A DNA stretch of 64,000 nt, taken from positions 109,625 through 173,624 of the forward strand of contig NZ_JACXIY010000008.1 of NCBI RefSeq assembly GCF_014705655.1, read 5' to 3'. Made by a program: the position numbers and the translations under genes. The notes under the pieces are model-generated. The model saw nothing but the letters and a program-made list of their open reading frames with translations. It was not told the origin of the DNA and did no database searches. Positions 24,035 to 32,413 of this stretch are shown piece after piece. This stretch comes from Paenibacillus arenilitoris. GTDB taxonomy: Bacteria > Bacillota > Bacilli > Paenibacillales > Paenibacillaceae. How positions within the stretch are numbered: the stretch's first letter is position 1; every line of letters begins with the position of its first letter.

Positions 24035-25003
24035 GTGTCCATGAAGCTTTATTTTAATCACGATGCGGGCGTCGACGATCTCGTGTCGTTGTTTCTGCTG
24101 CTGCAAATGGACGACGTGGAGCTGATCGGCGTATCCGTTATTCCCGCCGACGGTTATTTGGAGCCCGGCGTCAATGCCAGCCGGAAAATTATCGACCGGT
24201 TCGGAAAGCCGGCGAGTCATGCGAATGTCGAGGTGGCGAGGTCGAACTCCAGGGGGCGCAACCCGTTCCCCGCGGAGTGGCGGATGCATACCTTCTTCGT
24301 CGACGCGCTGCCGATCCTGAACGAGTCGGGGACGATGCTGACCAAGGAAGCCAAGATCCCTGCACACCGGCATATGATCGAGCGGATTCGGGAGTCGGAC
24401 CGGAAGGTGACGCTGCTCTTTACGGGCCCGCTGACCGATCTGGCGCGCGCGCTCGACGAGGCGCCGGATATCGAGGCGAACATCGAGCGGCTTGTGTGGA
24501 TGGGAGGCACGTTCCGGGACGTAGGCAACGTGCTGGAGCCTGAGCACGACGGCACGGCGGAATGGAACGCGTTCTGGGATCCGGAAGCGGCGGCGCGCGT
24601 ATGGGAGAGCGGCATCCCGATTCTGCTGGTCGCGCTGGAGAGCACGAACAAAGTGCCGCTCACGCCGAAGATTCGCGCCCGCTGGGCATTGCTGCGCAGG
24701 CATGTCGGCCTCGACTTCGTCGGCCAATGCTACGCGGCATGTCCGCCTCTCGTTTACATGGAGACGAATTCGACCTATTATTTGTGGGACGTGCTGACGA
24801 CGGCCGTCGTCGGCAATCCCGGTCTCGTCGAGACGCGGACCGTGCGGAGCGCCGTCATCAAGGACGGCCCGAGCCAGGGGCGCACGGTCGAGACGGAGGG
24901 CGGAAGGCCCGTCAGTCTCGTGCACGACGTCGACCCGGACCGTTTCTTCGACTATATAACGGACTTGGCCGCTGGCGCGGATTCGAATGCGGGGAGCGAT
25001 TAA
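24035..25003 (+). CDS. Inosine/uridine-preferring nucleoside hydrolase family protein
   Basis: A 322-residue enzyme of the IUNH family, which cleaves the N-glycosidic bond of ribonucleosides using a calcium ion. The N-terminal calcium motif D-x-D-x-G-x-D-D appears as NHDAGVDD, so the first Asp is Asn here while the last two are kept. FTGPLTDLARAL and the substrate-binding block GTAEWNAFWDPEAA match the family. The GTG at 24035, spaced 10 bases from AAGGGA, is preferred; the ATG at 24041 is an alternative. It could also act on a pyrimidine or a modified nucleoside. It ends at a terminator-like hairpin whose T-tract serves the opposite strand. Confidence 0.82.
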   Translation: MSMKLYFNHDAGVDDLVSLFLLLQMDDVELIGVSVIPADGYLEPGVNASRKIIDRFGKPASHANVEVARSNSRGRNPFPAEWRMHTFFVDALPILNESGTMLTKEAKIPAHRHMIERIRESDRKVTLLFTGPLTDLARALDEAPDIEANIERLVWMGGTFRDVGNVLEPEHDGTAEWNAFWDPEAAARVWESGIPILLVALESTNKVPLTPKIRARWALLRRHVGLDFVGQCYAACPPLVYMETNSTYYLWDVLTTAVVGNPGLVETRTVRSAVIKDGPSQGRTVETEGGRPVSLVHDVDPDRFFDYITDLAAGADSNAGSD

Positions 25004-25033
25004 AAAAACCGGCCGGGACGTTTCGTCCCGGCC
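25002..25033 (-). terminator. Terminator of the GH9 gene (minus strand)
   Basis: Perfect stem GGCCGGGACG / CGTCCCGGCC with a 3-base loop (25011-25033). Read on the minus strand it is followed by seven T residues. It also closes the convergent nucleoside hydrolase gene. Confidence 0.85.
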
Positions 25034-25052
25034 GATCTTCCCCGCGATAAAT

Positions 25053-28000
25053 CTATTCGTCCTGGGCATAGCCCCGATAACCGGCCGCGAATGTTCCGAA
25101 TCCGTCCGGTTTAAATTCGACTCTGCCCGTGGCGTCATTATACTTCGAGCTGCTTACAGCTTCGATGTTGCCGGCGTCGTCGATCTCCCAGACTGCAACT
25201 TTGCTCGGTTTGTCTTCCGGCTTGAGCGTATAAGCGATTTCCCCTCTAACGTCGCTGCTTTTGACCGCCGAGAGTTGTTTTCCGTCCACGCTCATGTTGA
25301 AATCGTATGCGGAACTACCGGCGATACCCGCCGGGATCGCGGATGCATCGACTTTGGCAATCGACAGCTGCATGGTGTCCGCCGCTTTCATCTTGTTGTT
25401 CGAAAGAATCTTCGAATTGACGGTGACGGCTGCCGCTCCGATGTCCAGCTTGATGTTGCGCACTTCGATATCGCGCGCCGTTACGATCGGCTGTACAGGC
25501 AGAAGCAGATTGACCTTGCCGGCGTTATCGGCCGTTTTCACTTTGACGGTAACCGTCTGGCCGGCTGCGCTGCGAATAGCCGATTTAAGCGTCGCCGTAT
25601 TGACCTTCACATTTACCGTGCCGCTGTTGTCCGCGGACGCATCGATTTTGATCGTGCCTTTGTTTACCGCTGCTGCTGTGACCGTCACGACTGCCGCGGC
25701 GGTTTGGCCGCCCTCGACCGCTGTAGCCGTAATTCGGGCCGTGCCCGGCGCTGCCGCCTTAACGTCACCGTTCGCATCAACCGTTGCAACCGCCTCGTTG
25801 TCGGACGACCACGATACCGCCCGGTTATCGGCATTCGCCGGCGTTACCGACGCCGCCAGCTTGGTGCTCGTTCCCGCTGTGAGTGCAACTTCACTTTTAT
25901 CCAGGCTTACACCGGTTACCGCTTGGTCGCTTAAGATCGCCGTCAGGAAGATTAACGGAGAGTTGTAGTTTAGCGCTTGTTCGTTCGTTTCCCAGTCTAC
26001 CGTCGACTCATTATAGGCTTTTGCCGGGAATTTCGCACGCCAATTGTTCGGACCGCCAACCATGTAGCCTGGCGGCGTTTCGACGATGAAGTCACTCATG
26101 TAAATCGTGTGGTGCGTCTTGTGAATACGGTGCTCGCCTTCACCGGTAATGTAACTCAACTGCAGAGGGTTAATGCCAAGCAAGTAGTTGAGGTTGCTCT
26201 GTGCGAGTTTTTTCACCGTTTGAGCATCGTATTGGTCTGTAAGCCGGCTCCCGATCGCCAAACTCATCGGAACGCTGGCTACGTTCGAATTGGCACCCCA
26301 GTAAAACCCTTCATTTGTAGAATTGCCCCATACTGCGCCCATCGTCGTTTCAATGACCTTATTCTTCCAGTTCGTAAACTTCGTCGTGAACCACGACTTT
26401 ACGGCAGCATCGGGAGCACTTGCGCTCAAGTAATGATAGAAGCCGATCATCTCCATACCGTTAATGCCGTGGGAGAAGGTCTCATTCGAAAAAATAGTTT
26501 CAAAAGCCGTATAGTTCGCCTTCACGTAATCGCCGTACTGCGCTTCGCCGGTTGCTCTATACAACGCTGCAGCTGCGTAGAAGCGATCGTTTTGGTCAAC
26601 GTTATCATTGTACGGTCCAGACGGTTGCTCGATGACCTGCGGATTGGCCGCCAGATACGTCCAGCCTTTCTTGGCTGATTCCAGCAGAACTTCGGCGTAC
26701 GGCTGAAGTTCAGGTACACTTCTGAACACCACGGAAGCATGTGCAAGGATCCCTGCCGTATTCGCCGTCATCACTGTCGGGATCTGGGTGCCGTCTCCGT
26801 CCATAATGAATCGGTTCGGTGCAGGATCCCGATTCACATAAGAGTAGAAGCCGCCGTTTGCGTGCTGCATTTTCAACAAGAAGTCGGTTTCAAACTTAAT
26901 TTCGTCCAGTAAATCCGGAATGCCGTTGCCGCTTTCCGGGATATTCAATTGTCCGTCGGTAAAGCGGTCAGGATAAAATTCATAAGCCCACAATAGATCG
27001 GACACGGCGGTTGCGCCTGCGGTAACGTATTTCCCTGTATCTCCGGCATCCCACCAACCGCCGGAAACATCCTTCGTAACAGACGGGTTTGATTGAAGCG
27101 GAAGGTTATTGTCTTGCTTATGCGCTCCAATGCGCTCGAATTCTCCGGCGTGAGCGGCCTCAAGGTCTACATTCGCTCTCTGGTAGTAAAAGAACTTCTG
27201 TACATCCTTAAGCAATCCGGCATATATACCGTTTCCAATCGTGAAGGGCACAGACGGTGCGGCTACGCCGCTAACCGTTACGTAGAAATCGCCCTCTTCG
27301 TTCAGCACTGTAAAGTCGGCTTTAAAAACTTTCTCCCCGGATAAAGAATCGTAAGCCTCCACAAGGGATAATGTGCCGGAATGCGCAATGCTGTTATCCG
27401 ACTGACGCCTAACCTCAAAAGCAGTGCCGACATCGGCCGATAATTCATTGTAATACCCGCTGACCAATGCGTATTTTTCGCCGCCCAGCGGATAACCTAC
27501 CTGATTGACTTTAATCGGAGCGGCGGAAACTTCCTTGTCCGGCGATACGATCTTCATGTTCGAGATCCAAAAGGTTATCGGCTCGCCGTCTACAGCGGAC
27601 AACTTCAAAAGTTGAACCTGCTTCTTATCAAAAAGCTGGTTGCTGTCAAAAATCGTTTTGAGCGGTATCGATACGTGGGTCCATGTTTGGGTAACCGGAA
27701 CATACGTGTTTATGTTGGCGGAGAGAGCGTCTTGTCTCGTCTCTTCCGGATTGCTGTCCTGGTCCTTATAAAATTGTCCGTCCACCATTCGTTCATGAAC
27801 GACATCTTGAAAGCCAATAACGAAGCCTTCTCCCCCCGCTTGTCCGACAACATCGAATTCAAGCGTGCCGTTCTCGTAATAGGGCGAAAAGTCAATCGTC
27901 TGCCAGCCGTTTACGGTAAATTGACTTGCCCACCATTCTGTAGTGGAAATTCGGAATGCCTGCTGATTTAAGTAGGTTTCGCTTATCGTTTGGCTGCCGA

Positions 28001-28187
28001 AACCCCATCCGAACCCGTTGATCGTAATGTCGCGCAGCTTGTTCCAATCCGCACCCCCCGGCGGCAAATAAGGGTCTGCAGCACTTGCGGCCATACCGCC
28101 CGGTACAGCAGACATGACAGCGATTGCAATAAATAATACGATTGGAAGTAACCTCTTTCTCATGCTTTGGAACTTGATTGTGTACAC
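25053..28187 (-). CDS. Secreted modular glycoside hydrolase family 9 (endoglucanase-like)
   Basis: A 1044-residue secreted enzyme. A signal peptide (residues 1-37, core LLPIVLFIAIAVMSAVPGGMA) precedes a carbohydrate-binding or galactose-binding-like domain (about 40-215), a CelD-type Ig-like domain (about 225-315, PIKVNQVGYPLGGEKYA), the GH9 catalytic domain (about 325-750), a bacterial Ig-like group 2 domain (about 765-845) and a C-terminal beta-rich region. Catalytic residues visible are the DAGD motif (Asp380, Asp383) and Glu736 in NEQALNYNSPL. The GTG start at 28187, 6 bases after GGGAGGT, extends the ATG at 28163 and fits best. It hydrolyses beta-1,4-glucans or related polysaccharides. 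A cre-like site lies upstream. Confidence 0.9.
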   Translation of the reverse strand: MYTIKFQSMRKRLLPIVLFIAIAVMSAVPGGMAASAADPYLPPGGADWNKLRDITINGFGWGFGSQTISETYLNQQAFRISTTEWWASQFTVNGWQTIDFSPYYENGTLEFDVVGQAGGEGFVIGFQDVVHERMVDGQFYKDQDSNPEETRQDALSANINTYVPVTQTWTHVSIPLKTIFDSNQLFDKKQVQLLKLSAVDGEPITFWISNMKIVSPDKEVSAAPIKVNQVGYPLGGEKYALVSGYYNELSADVGTAFEVRRQSDNSIAHSGTLSLVEAYDSLSGEKVFKADFTVLNEEGDFYVTVSGVAAPSVPFTIGNGIYAGLLKDVQKFFYYQRANVDLEAAHAGEFERIGAHKQDNNLPLQSNPSVTKDVSGGWWDAGDTGKYVTAGATAVSDLLWAYEFYPDRFTDGQLNIPESGNGIPDLLDEIKFETDFLLKMQHANGGFYSYVNRDPAPNRFIMDGDGTQIPTVMTANTAGILAHASVVFRSVPELQPYAEVLLESAKKGWTYLAANPQVIEQPSGPYNDNVDQNDRFYAAAALYRATGEAQYGDYVKANYTAFETIFSNETFSHGINGMEMIGFYHYLSASAPDAAVKSWFTTKFTNWKNKVIETTMGAVWGNSTNEGFYWGANSNVASVPMSLAIGSRLTDQYDAQTVKKLAQSNLNYLLGINPLQLSYITGEGEHRIHKTHHTIYMSDFIVETPPGYMVGGPNNWRAKFPAKAYNESTVDWETNEQALNYNSPLIFLTAILSDQAVTGVSLDKSEVALTAGTSTKLAASVTPANADNRAVSWSSDNEAVATVDANGDVKAAAPGTARITATAVEGGQTAAAVVTVTAAAVNKGTIKIDASADNSGTVNVKVNTATLKSAIRSAAGQTVTVKVKTADNAGKVNLLLPVQPIVTARDIEVRNIKLDIGAAAVTVNSKILSNNKMKAADTMQLSIAKVDASAIPAGIAGSSAYDFNMSVDGKQLSAVKSSDVRGEIAYTLKPEDKPSKVAVWEIDDAGNIEAVSSSKYNDATGRVEFKPDGFGTFAAGYRGYAQDE

Positions 28188-28211
28188 ATAGAGACCTCCC
28201 TGAATGATGAT

Positions 28212-28227
28212 ATTAAAGTGCTTTAAT
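28212..28227 (-). promoter_or_regulatory. Palindrome in the GH9 leader
   Basis: ATTAAAG-TG-CTTTAAT is a perfect 7-2-7 inverted repeat about 25 bases upstream of the GH9 start codon. It may be an operator for a substrate-specific regulator; no such regulator is encoded nearby. Confidence 0.45.
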
Positions 28228-28244
28228 CGTTTATACGACACTAA

Positions 28245-28258
28245 AGAAAGCGCTCGCA
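28245..28258 (-). promoter_or_regulatory. Candidate CcpA cre site of the GH9 gene
   Basis: Minus-strand TGCGAGCGCTTTCT matches 12 of 14 positions of the consensus TGWAARCGYTWNCW, with its central AGCGCT intact. It lies close to an AT-rich, -10-like stretch. Position and gene function fit carbon catabolite repression. Confidence 0.55.
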
Positions 28259-28332
28259 TATATAATAATTTATCCTCTTACTCTTTCATACCCCAACAAT
28301 TAGAGATAGATTCATAGGAAAATTGTTTGTCC

Positions 28333-28436
28333 AAATATAAGAATTTATAAGTTTTGCACTTATAAAATTGCTTATATTTCATCGCAAAACGAGCTTATGC
28401 CGCCAAAAGACGGCGTCAGCCTTTTACACTTGAACC
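28333..28436 (+). repeat. Structured dispersed repeat, copy B
   Basis: AAATATAAG pairs with CTTATATTT, inside which TTTATAAG pairs with CTTATAAA. Next comes GCCG/CGGC, and the copy ends CCTTTTACACTTGAACC. It is the compact form without the extra middle of copy A. It occupies most of the spacer between the GH9 promoter region and the dGTPase terminator. Confidence 0.8.
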
Positions 28437-28492
28437 ATAAAAAACCCGGCAGCCGCGCGATCTAATCGCGTGCGGCCGCCGGGCTTTTCTTT
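28437..28492. terminator. Terminator of the dGTPase gene (minus strand; also T-rich on plus)
   Basis: CCCGGC-A-GCCGC pairs with GCGGC-C-GCCGGG (28445-28456 with 28472-28483), with an inner CGAT/ATCG. The minus-strand reading ends in six T residues directly after the dGTPase stop region. Confidence 0.85.
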
Positions 28493-29807
28493 AGTCCATC
28501 TCGTAGATCGAGCCGGACTTGCTGGCATACAGCTCGGCGTACACCTTCTCGGCGTAAGCGTCGGTCATGCCCGAAATGTAGTCGGCCACGAAGCGCGGCC
28601 AGTTCCACTTGTTCCGGTGCAGCTCGAAATTTTCGATCCAATCCGGCGGAATGATCAGCCTGCCGTAATCCGGCACCTTGAAGCTGTCCCACAGCCGGCG
28701 GATCATGATCTCGCTTCGCATCTGCAGCCGCTGCACGCGGAAGTCCTTGATCAGCGTCACCCACGCGAGCTTCTTCAAAATTTCCATCGTCCGCAGCAGA
28801 TCGATGTCCTGCTGGCCGTTGTTCACGAACGTAACCTTCTTCCAGCCGGTGGCCGGGTCGTCGATGATGCCGACCTTGCCGGCGAAGATGCTGACCCAGC
28901 GCGCTTTCATCTCGCGCCGCGTCCGGGACGGCTCGCGCTCGCAGCCCATATATAACGCTTCCCATTGCTCCAAATACTGCGCGAGCACCCGCTTCACCAT
29001 CGCGGGAATGTCGACCTCTCCCCAGCCGACGCTCGTATTGCCCTTATCCTCGACGATCTCCTGCACAAGATGGTCGATCAGCCGGTTGTCCTCGAAGAAG
29101 GTCCGGTTCATCTGGATTTTGCCGGCGCGGATGCCGTCCTCGATATCATGCGTGGAGTAGGCGATATCGTCGCACAGGTCCATGAGCTGCGCCTCGAGCG
29201 TCGAGCAGCCGATCGGCATGCCCCACGCGCGGCGGAGCTGCTCGATCTCGCTCCACTCGGTCCGGTACACGCCCTTCAGCCGGCCCGGCTCGTCGAGGCC
29301 GAACGGGTATTTGTTGACGGCCAGCAGCACGGCCGCCGTCAGGTCGAGCCCGCTGCCGCTTCCGGCGCGCTTCTCCAGAAACATGAGGATGCGGAAATTT
29401 TGCGCGTTGCCCTCGTACGGGATGCCGTGCTCCTCCATCAGCAGCCGGTTCAGTACCTCCTCGCCTTTATGGCCGAACGGCGGGTGGCCGAGATCATGCG
29501 CCAGGGCGGCGATTTCCACGACCGCGGGGTCGAGCACGAGCCCGGGATGCTCCTTGCGGCTTAGAAAATCGTACTGCTTCCCCAGCCGGCGGGCGACCTC
29601 CCGCGCGATTTGCGATACCTCCAGCGAATGCGTGAGCCTTGTCCGGTAGTAATCGCCCGATCCGGCTCCGAATACTTGCGATTTGCCTTGCAACCGCCGA
29701 AAGGCGGGGGATTGGATCAGCCGGGCGTAATCCCTCTCGTATTCGTCGCGCTCCTCGCTAAACGTGCCGAGCGCCTTCTCGTCCAGCCGCAGCTTTCTAA
29801 TGTCCAT
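28491..29807 (-). CDS. dgt: Deoxyguanosinetriphosphate triphosphohydrolase-like HD protein
   Basis: A 438-residue HD-domain nucleotidase. The family signature is complete: RRLQGKSQVF, RTRLTHSLEVSQIAREV (His of the HD set), AALAHDLGHPPFGHKGEE with the His-Asp pair (about residues 110-127), and DLCDDIAYSTHDIEDG with the distal Asp. It hydrolyses dNTPs, classically dGTP, to deoxynucleoside and triphosphate. The frame stays open upstream, but the ATG at 29807 with TGGAGGAACG just before it gives the family length and begins MDIRKLRLDEKALG. A structured repeat lies between it and the divergent cardiolipin synthase gene. Confidence 0.92.
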   Translation of the reverse strand: MDIRKLRLDEKALGTFSEERDEYERDYARLIQSPAFRRLQGKSQVFGAGSGDYYRTRLTHSLEVSQIAREVARRLGKQYDFLSRKEHPGLVLDPAVVEIAALAHDLGHPPFGHKGEEVLNRLLMEEHGIPYEGNAQNFRILMFLEKRAGSGSGLDLTAAVLLAVNKYPFGLDEPGRLKGVYRTEWSEIEQLRRAWGMPIGCSTLEAQLMDLCDDIAYSTHDIEDGIRAGKIQMNRTFFEDNRLIDHLVQEIVEDKGNTSVGWGEVDIPAMVKRVLAQYLEQWEALYMGCEREPSRTRREMKARWVSIFAGKVGIIDDPATGWKKVTFVNNGQQDIDLLRTMEILKKLAWVTLIKDFRVQRLQMRSEIMIRRLWDSFKVPDYGRLIIPPDWIENFELHRNKWNWPRFVADYISGMTDAYAEKVYAELYASKSGSIYEMD

Positions 29808-29840
29808 CTTCGTTCCTCCAATGCCTTCCCTGCGGGTCTG

Positions 29841-29967
29841 ATTTATATCGTGAAACGGGCTTGCGCCGTTCGGGGACGGCGGCGTCCGTTTACGGTTCGC
29901 TCCAAGCGAACGGGCCGGCAGCTTGTGCCGCGCGGCGGCGCTTGCGGCGCCTTGTCCGTTTACGCTG
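29841..29967 (+). repeat. Structured dispersed repeat, copy D (diverged)
   Basis: Shares TTTATATCGTGAAACGGGCTT, GCCG/CGGC and CGTCCGTTTACG with the other copies, but lacks the 5' AT-rich hairpin and carries a longer GC-rich middle. It lies in the 250-base divergent spacer between dgt and the cardiolipin synthase gene. Confidence 0.55.
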
Positions 29968-30057
29968 AATTGTAGCATATTTTCAAGCTTGAACATACTT
30001 CGTCCATAGAGTATGATCGCATTAACTTCGACATACGACTGAGGTGCTCTTATACGA

Positions 30058-31506
30058 ATGGCCATTATGCAGAACGCATACGCATTAATTACGCTCCTGA
30101 ACATTTTTTTGGCGGTTACCGTCATCTTCCTCGAGAGGCGCAACGCCAGCACGACCTGGGCGTGGGTCATGGTCCTCTTCTTCATCCCGGTCATCGGGTT
30201 CATTCTGTATCTGATCTTGGGCCAAAAGATTCGCCGGCGAAAGCTGTATAAGCTGCTCGGCGACAGCCAGCGAATCATCGAGCATACGGTGGAGAGGCAG
30301 ATGCGCCAGCTGCGGGACCGCGAACTCGCATTCAACGATCCGGCGATGCACGATTACCAGGACATGATCTACATGAATTTGCGCTCGAGCTACGCGGTGT
30401 TCACGAGCAACAACGCGGTCGAGATTTTTACCGAGGGCAACCAGAAGTTCGATGCGCTGCTGAAGGATATCGAAGAGGCGGAGCATCACATCCACCTCGT
30501 CTATTACATCGTCCGCGACGACGAGCTCGGTAGACGGCTCGTGAAGGCGCTGGCCGCCAAGGCGGAGCAGGGCGTCGAGGTCAAATTTTTGTACGATCAT
30601 ATCGGTAGCTCCAGCCTGCCCCGAAGATACTTTCGAAAGCTGCGGGAGGCCGGCGGCAAGGAGGCGGCGTTCTTCCCGTCCCGCATTCCGTACTTGAATT
30701 TGAAAATCAACTACCGCAATCACCGGAAGCTCGTCATTATCGACGGCAAGGCAGGCTATATCGGCGGCTTCAATATCGGGGACGAATATTTGGGGCTGAA
30801 CGAGCATTTCGGCGAGTGGCGGGATACGCATCTGAAGGTTCGCGGCAACGCGGTGCTGCAGATGCAGGCGCAGTTCCTCATGGACTGGAACCTCGCCGCT
30901 TCCGGCAAAATCGAGCTCAGCGAGCAGTATTTTCCGATTATTAGAGACAATCCGGGCCCGATCGGCATGCAGCTGGTCGCGAGCGGACCCGATACGGAGT
31001 ACCAGCAAATTAAAGATGCCTACATCAAAATGATTTACGCCGCCAAGCGGACGATCTGCCTGCAAACGCCGTATTTCGTGCCGGACGAGAGCCTGATGAC
31101 GGCGCTGAAGATCGCGGCCCTGTCGGGCGTCGACGTCCGCATCATGCTGCCGAGCAAGCCGGATCACTTCTTCGTCTATTGGGCGACGCATTCGTATTTG
31201 GGGGAACTGCTGGCCGGCGGGGTGAAATGCTATTTGTACGAGAAGGGCTTCCTCCACGCGAAGACGCTCGTCATCGACGGCAAGATCGCATCGGTCGGAA
31301 CGGCCAATCTCGATATTCGCAGCTTCAAGCTCAATTTCGAAATGAATGCGTTTATTTATGATACGCAGACGGCGGCGGAGCTGCAACGCATTTTTGAACA
31401 GGACGCGGTCTACTGCAGCCGTCTGACCGCCGAGCGCTACGCGGCGCGCCCGCTGATGAACCGCCTCAAGGAATCGGTATCGAGGCTGCTCAGTCCGATC
31501 CTTTGA
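30058..31506 (+). CDS. cls: Cardiolipin synthase (phospholipase D family)
   Basis: A 482-residue cardiolipin synthase. Two N-terminal membrane helices (about residues 7-55) precede two HKD motifs: NHRKLVIIDGKAGYIGG with His222, and HAKTLVIDGKIASVGTANLD with His400. It condenses two phosphatidylglycerol molecules to cardiolipin and glycerol at the inner membrane face, with the two His residues forming the phosphatidyl-enzyme. The ATG at 30058 follows a GAGGTG site at a rather long distance. It is monocistronic. No plus-strand terminator with a T-tract is seen after it; the hairpin at 31516-31553 is oriented for the minus strand. Confidence 0.93.
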   Translation: MAIMQNAYALITLLNIFLAVTVIFLERRNASTTWAWVMVLFFIPVIGFILYLILGQKIRRRKLYKLLGDSQRIIEHTVERQMRQLRDRELAFNDPAMHDYQDMIYMNLRSSYAVFTSNNAVEIFTEGNQKFDALLKDIEEAEHHIHLVYYIVRDDELGRRLVKALAAKAEQGVEVKFLYDHIGSSSLPRRYFRKLREAGGKEAAFFPSRIPYLNLKINYRNHRKLVIIDGKAGYIGGFNIGDEYLGLNEHFGEWRDTHLKVRGNAVLQMQAQFLMDWNLAASGKIELSEQYFPIIRDNPGPIGMQLVASGPDTEYQQIKDAYIKMIYAAKRTICLQTPYFVPDESLMTALKIAALSGVDVRIMLPSKPDHFFVYWATHSYLGELLAGGVKCYLYEKGFLHAKTLVIDGKIASVGTANLDIRSFKLNFEMNAFIYDTQTAAELQRIFEQDAVYCSRLTAERYAARPLMNRLKESVSRLLSPIL

Positions 31507-31511
31507 ACGGC

Positions 31512-31783
31512 ATGAGAAAAGGGATTCCGCTTATCGACGATAACCGAAATCCCTTCACATACTTGTTAACCGGCTATTCAATTTATTCAAACGCTCCAAT
31601 CCGCTTCTAAACGCTTAATTCTTGTATCCTTTCCGTAAGTATGCCGTATGATGCCGCCGACATTCGCAACATTCCGCCCCGGTTCCCGCATGTCCGATAA
31701 GCTTCTATACGGAACTCCTTTCCGAATTAGTGGGACACGCTTCGCTAACCTACTTCAATGGACTATCCCCTTTCGTTTGGTAT
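31512..31783 (-). ncRNA. Candidate small RNA of about 270 nt (promoter to terminator, no clear ORF)
   Basis: On the minus strand a textbook sigma-A promoter (TTTACA, 17 bp, TATACT at 31790-31818) predicts a start near 31783. An intrinsic terminator of about 16 bp (AAGGGATT/AATCCCTT with inner TTATC/GATAA, 31516-31553) followed by TTTTC ends it. The longest reading frame would be 34 codons from an ATG (about 31691) with no ribosome site at the right distance, and its third codon positions are not GC-rich as in the genes around it. The 5' end can form a CTATACC/GGGGATAG hairpin. I do not recognise a known RNA family. A short unusual peptide gene cannot be excluded. Confidence 0.5.
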
Positions 31784-31789
31784 AGGCTA

Positions 31790-31818
31790 AGTATACTCTT
31801 TTATTAGAATTTTGTAAA
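31790..31818 (-). promoter_or_regulatory. Sigma-A promoter of the candidate minus-strand RNA
   Basis: TTTACA (31813-31818, minus) and TATACT (31790-31795, minus) with exactly 17 bp between them. It diverges from the HxlR promoter. Confidence 0.72.
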
Positions 31819-31879
31819 TATTCAGATTATTCGTTTGATGAAAAAATTATGACGGTTCGACATCATCTTTTATCGAGAA

Positions 31880-31908
31880 TTGACGGGGAAAGAGATGGAA
31901 TCGATAAT
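31880..31908 (+). promoter_or_regulatory. Sigma-A promoter of the HxlR gene
   Basis: TTGACG (31880-31885), 17-bp spacer, GATAAT (31903-31908). The HxlR start codon is 42 bases downstream. Confidence 0.7.
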
Positions 31909-31949
31909 GGAAGTAAGACTTGTTTTTGTCATTGTAAGGAGGCGATCGC

Positions 31950-32300
31950 TTGCCCGAACAAGCGGAGAATAATGCCCTGAAGGAGACGCAGGGATCCAGC
32001 ATCTGCGAAGTGCTGCTCATACTCGGAGCGAAGTGGGCCTTTCTCGTGCTCGACGAGCTGCTGGCCGGCCCGGCGCGTTTTAACCAGCTGAAGAAGAAAA
32101 TAGCGATCATTAAGACGCAGTCCCTTACGGATACGCTCCGCCATTTGGAGAAGAACGGCCTCGTCCGCCGCCAGGTGTATCCGACGGTGCCCGTGACGGT
32201 GGAGTATTCGCTGACCGAGAAGGGAAGCGACTTCCAGACGGCGCTTAAGGAAATGGAGAAATGGGTGCAGAAATGGGGCGGCCGGGATAGCGAAGGTTAA
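31950..32300 (+). CDS. HxlR family transcriptional regulator
   Basis: A 116-residue winged-helix protein of the HxlR type. The core reads CEVLLILGAKWAFLVLDELL, then RFNQLKKKI and TQSLTDTLRHLEKNGLVRR as recognition helix, and the wing VPVTVEYSLTEKG. The single Cys19 before the helix (SSICEVL) is in the position used for redox or electrophile sensing in several HxlR proteins such as HypR, which is suggestive next to peroxide-defence genes. It starts at TTG 31950, with TAAGGAGG 8 bases upstream. No enzyme gene sits beside it; the divergent unit is the candidate RNA. Confidence 0.88.
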   Translation: MPEQAENNALKETQGSSICEVLLILGAKWAFLVLDELLAGPARFNQLKKKIAIIKTQSLTDTLRHLEKNGLVRRQVYPTVPVTVEYSLTEKGSDFQTALKEMEKWVQKWGGRDSEG

Positions 32301-32317
32301 CCGGATATTCGCGCAAG

Positions 32318-32358
32318 AGGTCAAGCTTCATTCCCGCGGATGAGGTTGACCTATTTTT
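32318..32358 (+). terminator. HxlR terminator overlapping the perR -35
   Basis: AGGTCAA (32318-32324) pairs with TTGACCT (32346-32352) plus flanking pairs, then ATTTTTATT. The 3' arm of the hairpin contains the TTGACC that serves as the -35 of the next promoter. Confidence 0.7.
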
Positions 32359-32374
32359 ATTCTATATTTATACT
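32346..32374 (+). promoter_or_regulatory. Promoter of the PerR-like gene with possible autoregulatory site
   Basis: TTGACC (32346-32351), 17 bp, TATACT (32369-32374). The sequence over and after the -10, ACTTAGTCTAAAG, shares AGTCTAAA with the palindrome in the catalase promoter and may be a Fur-family site. Confidence 0.6.
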
Positions 32375-32413
32375 TAGTCTAAAGTCATTTATATAAAAGA
32401 GGAATGATGCCAA

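Noticed and set aside
31589..31691. 34-codon minus-strand ORF inside the candidate RNA
   Set aside because: AAAGGAG lies 24 bases from the ATG, too far, and codon third positions are not GC-rich as in surrounding genes; kept only as an alternative.
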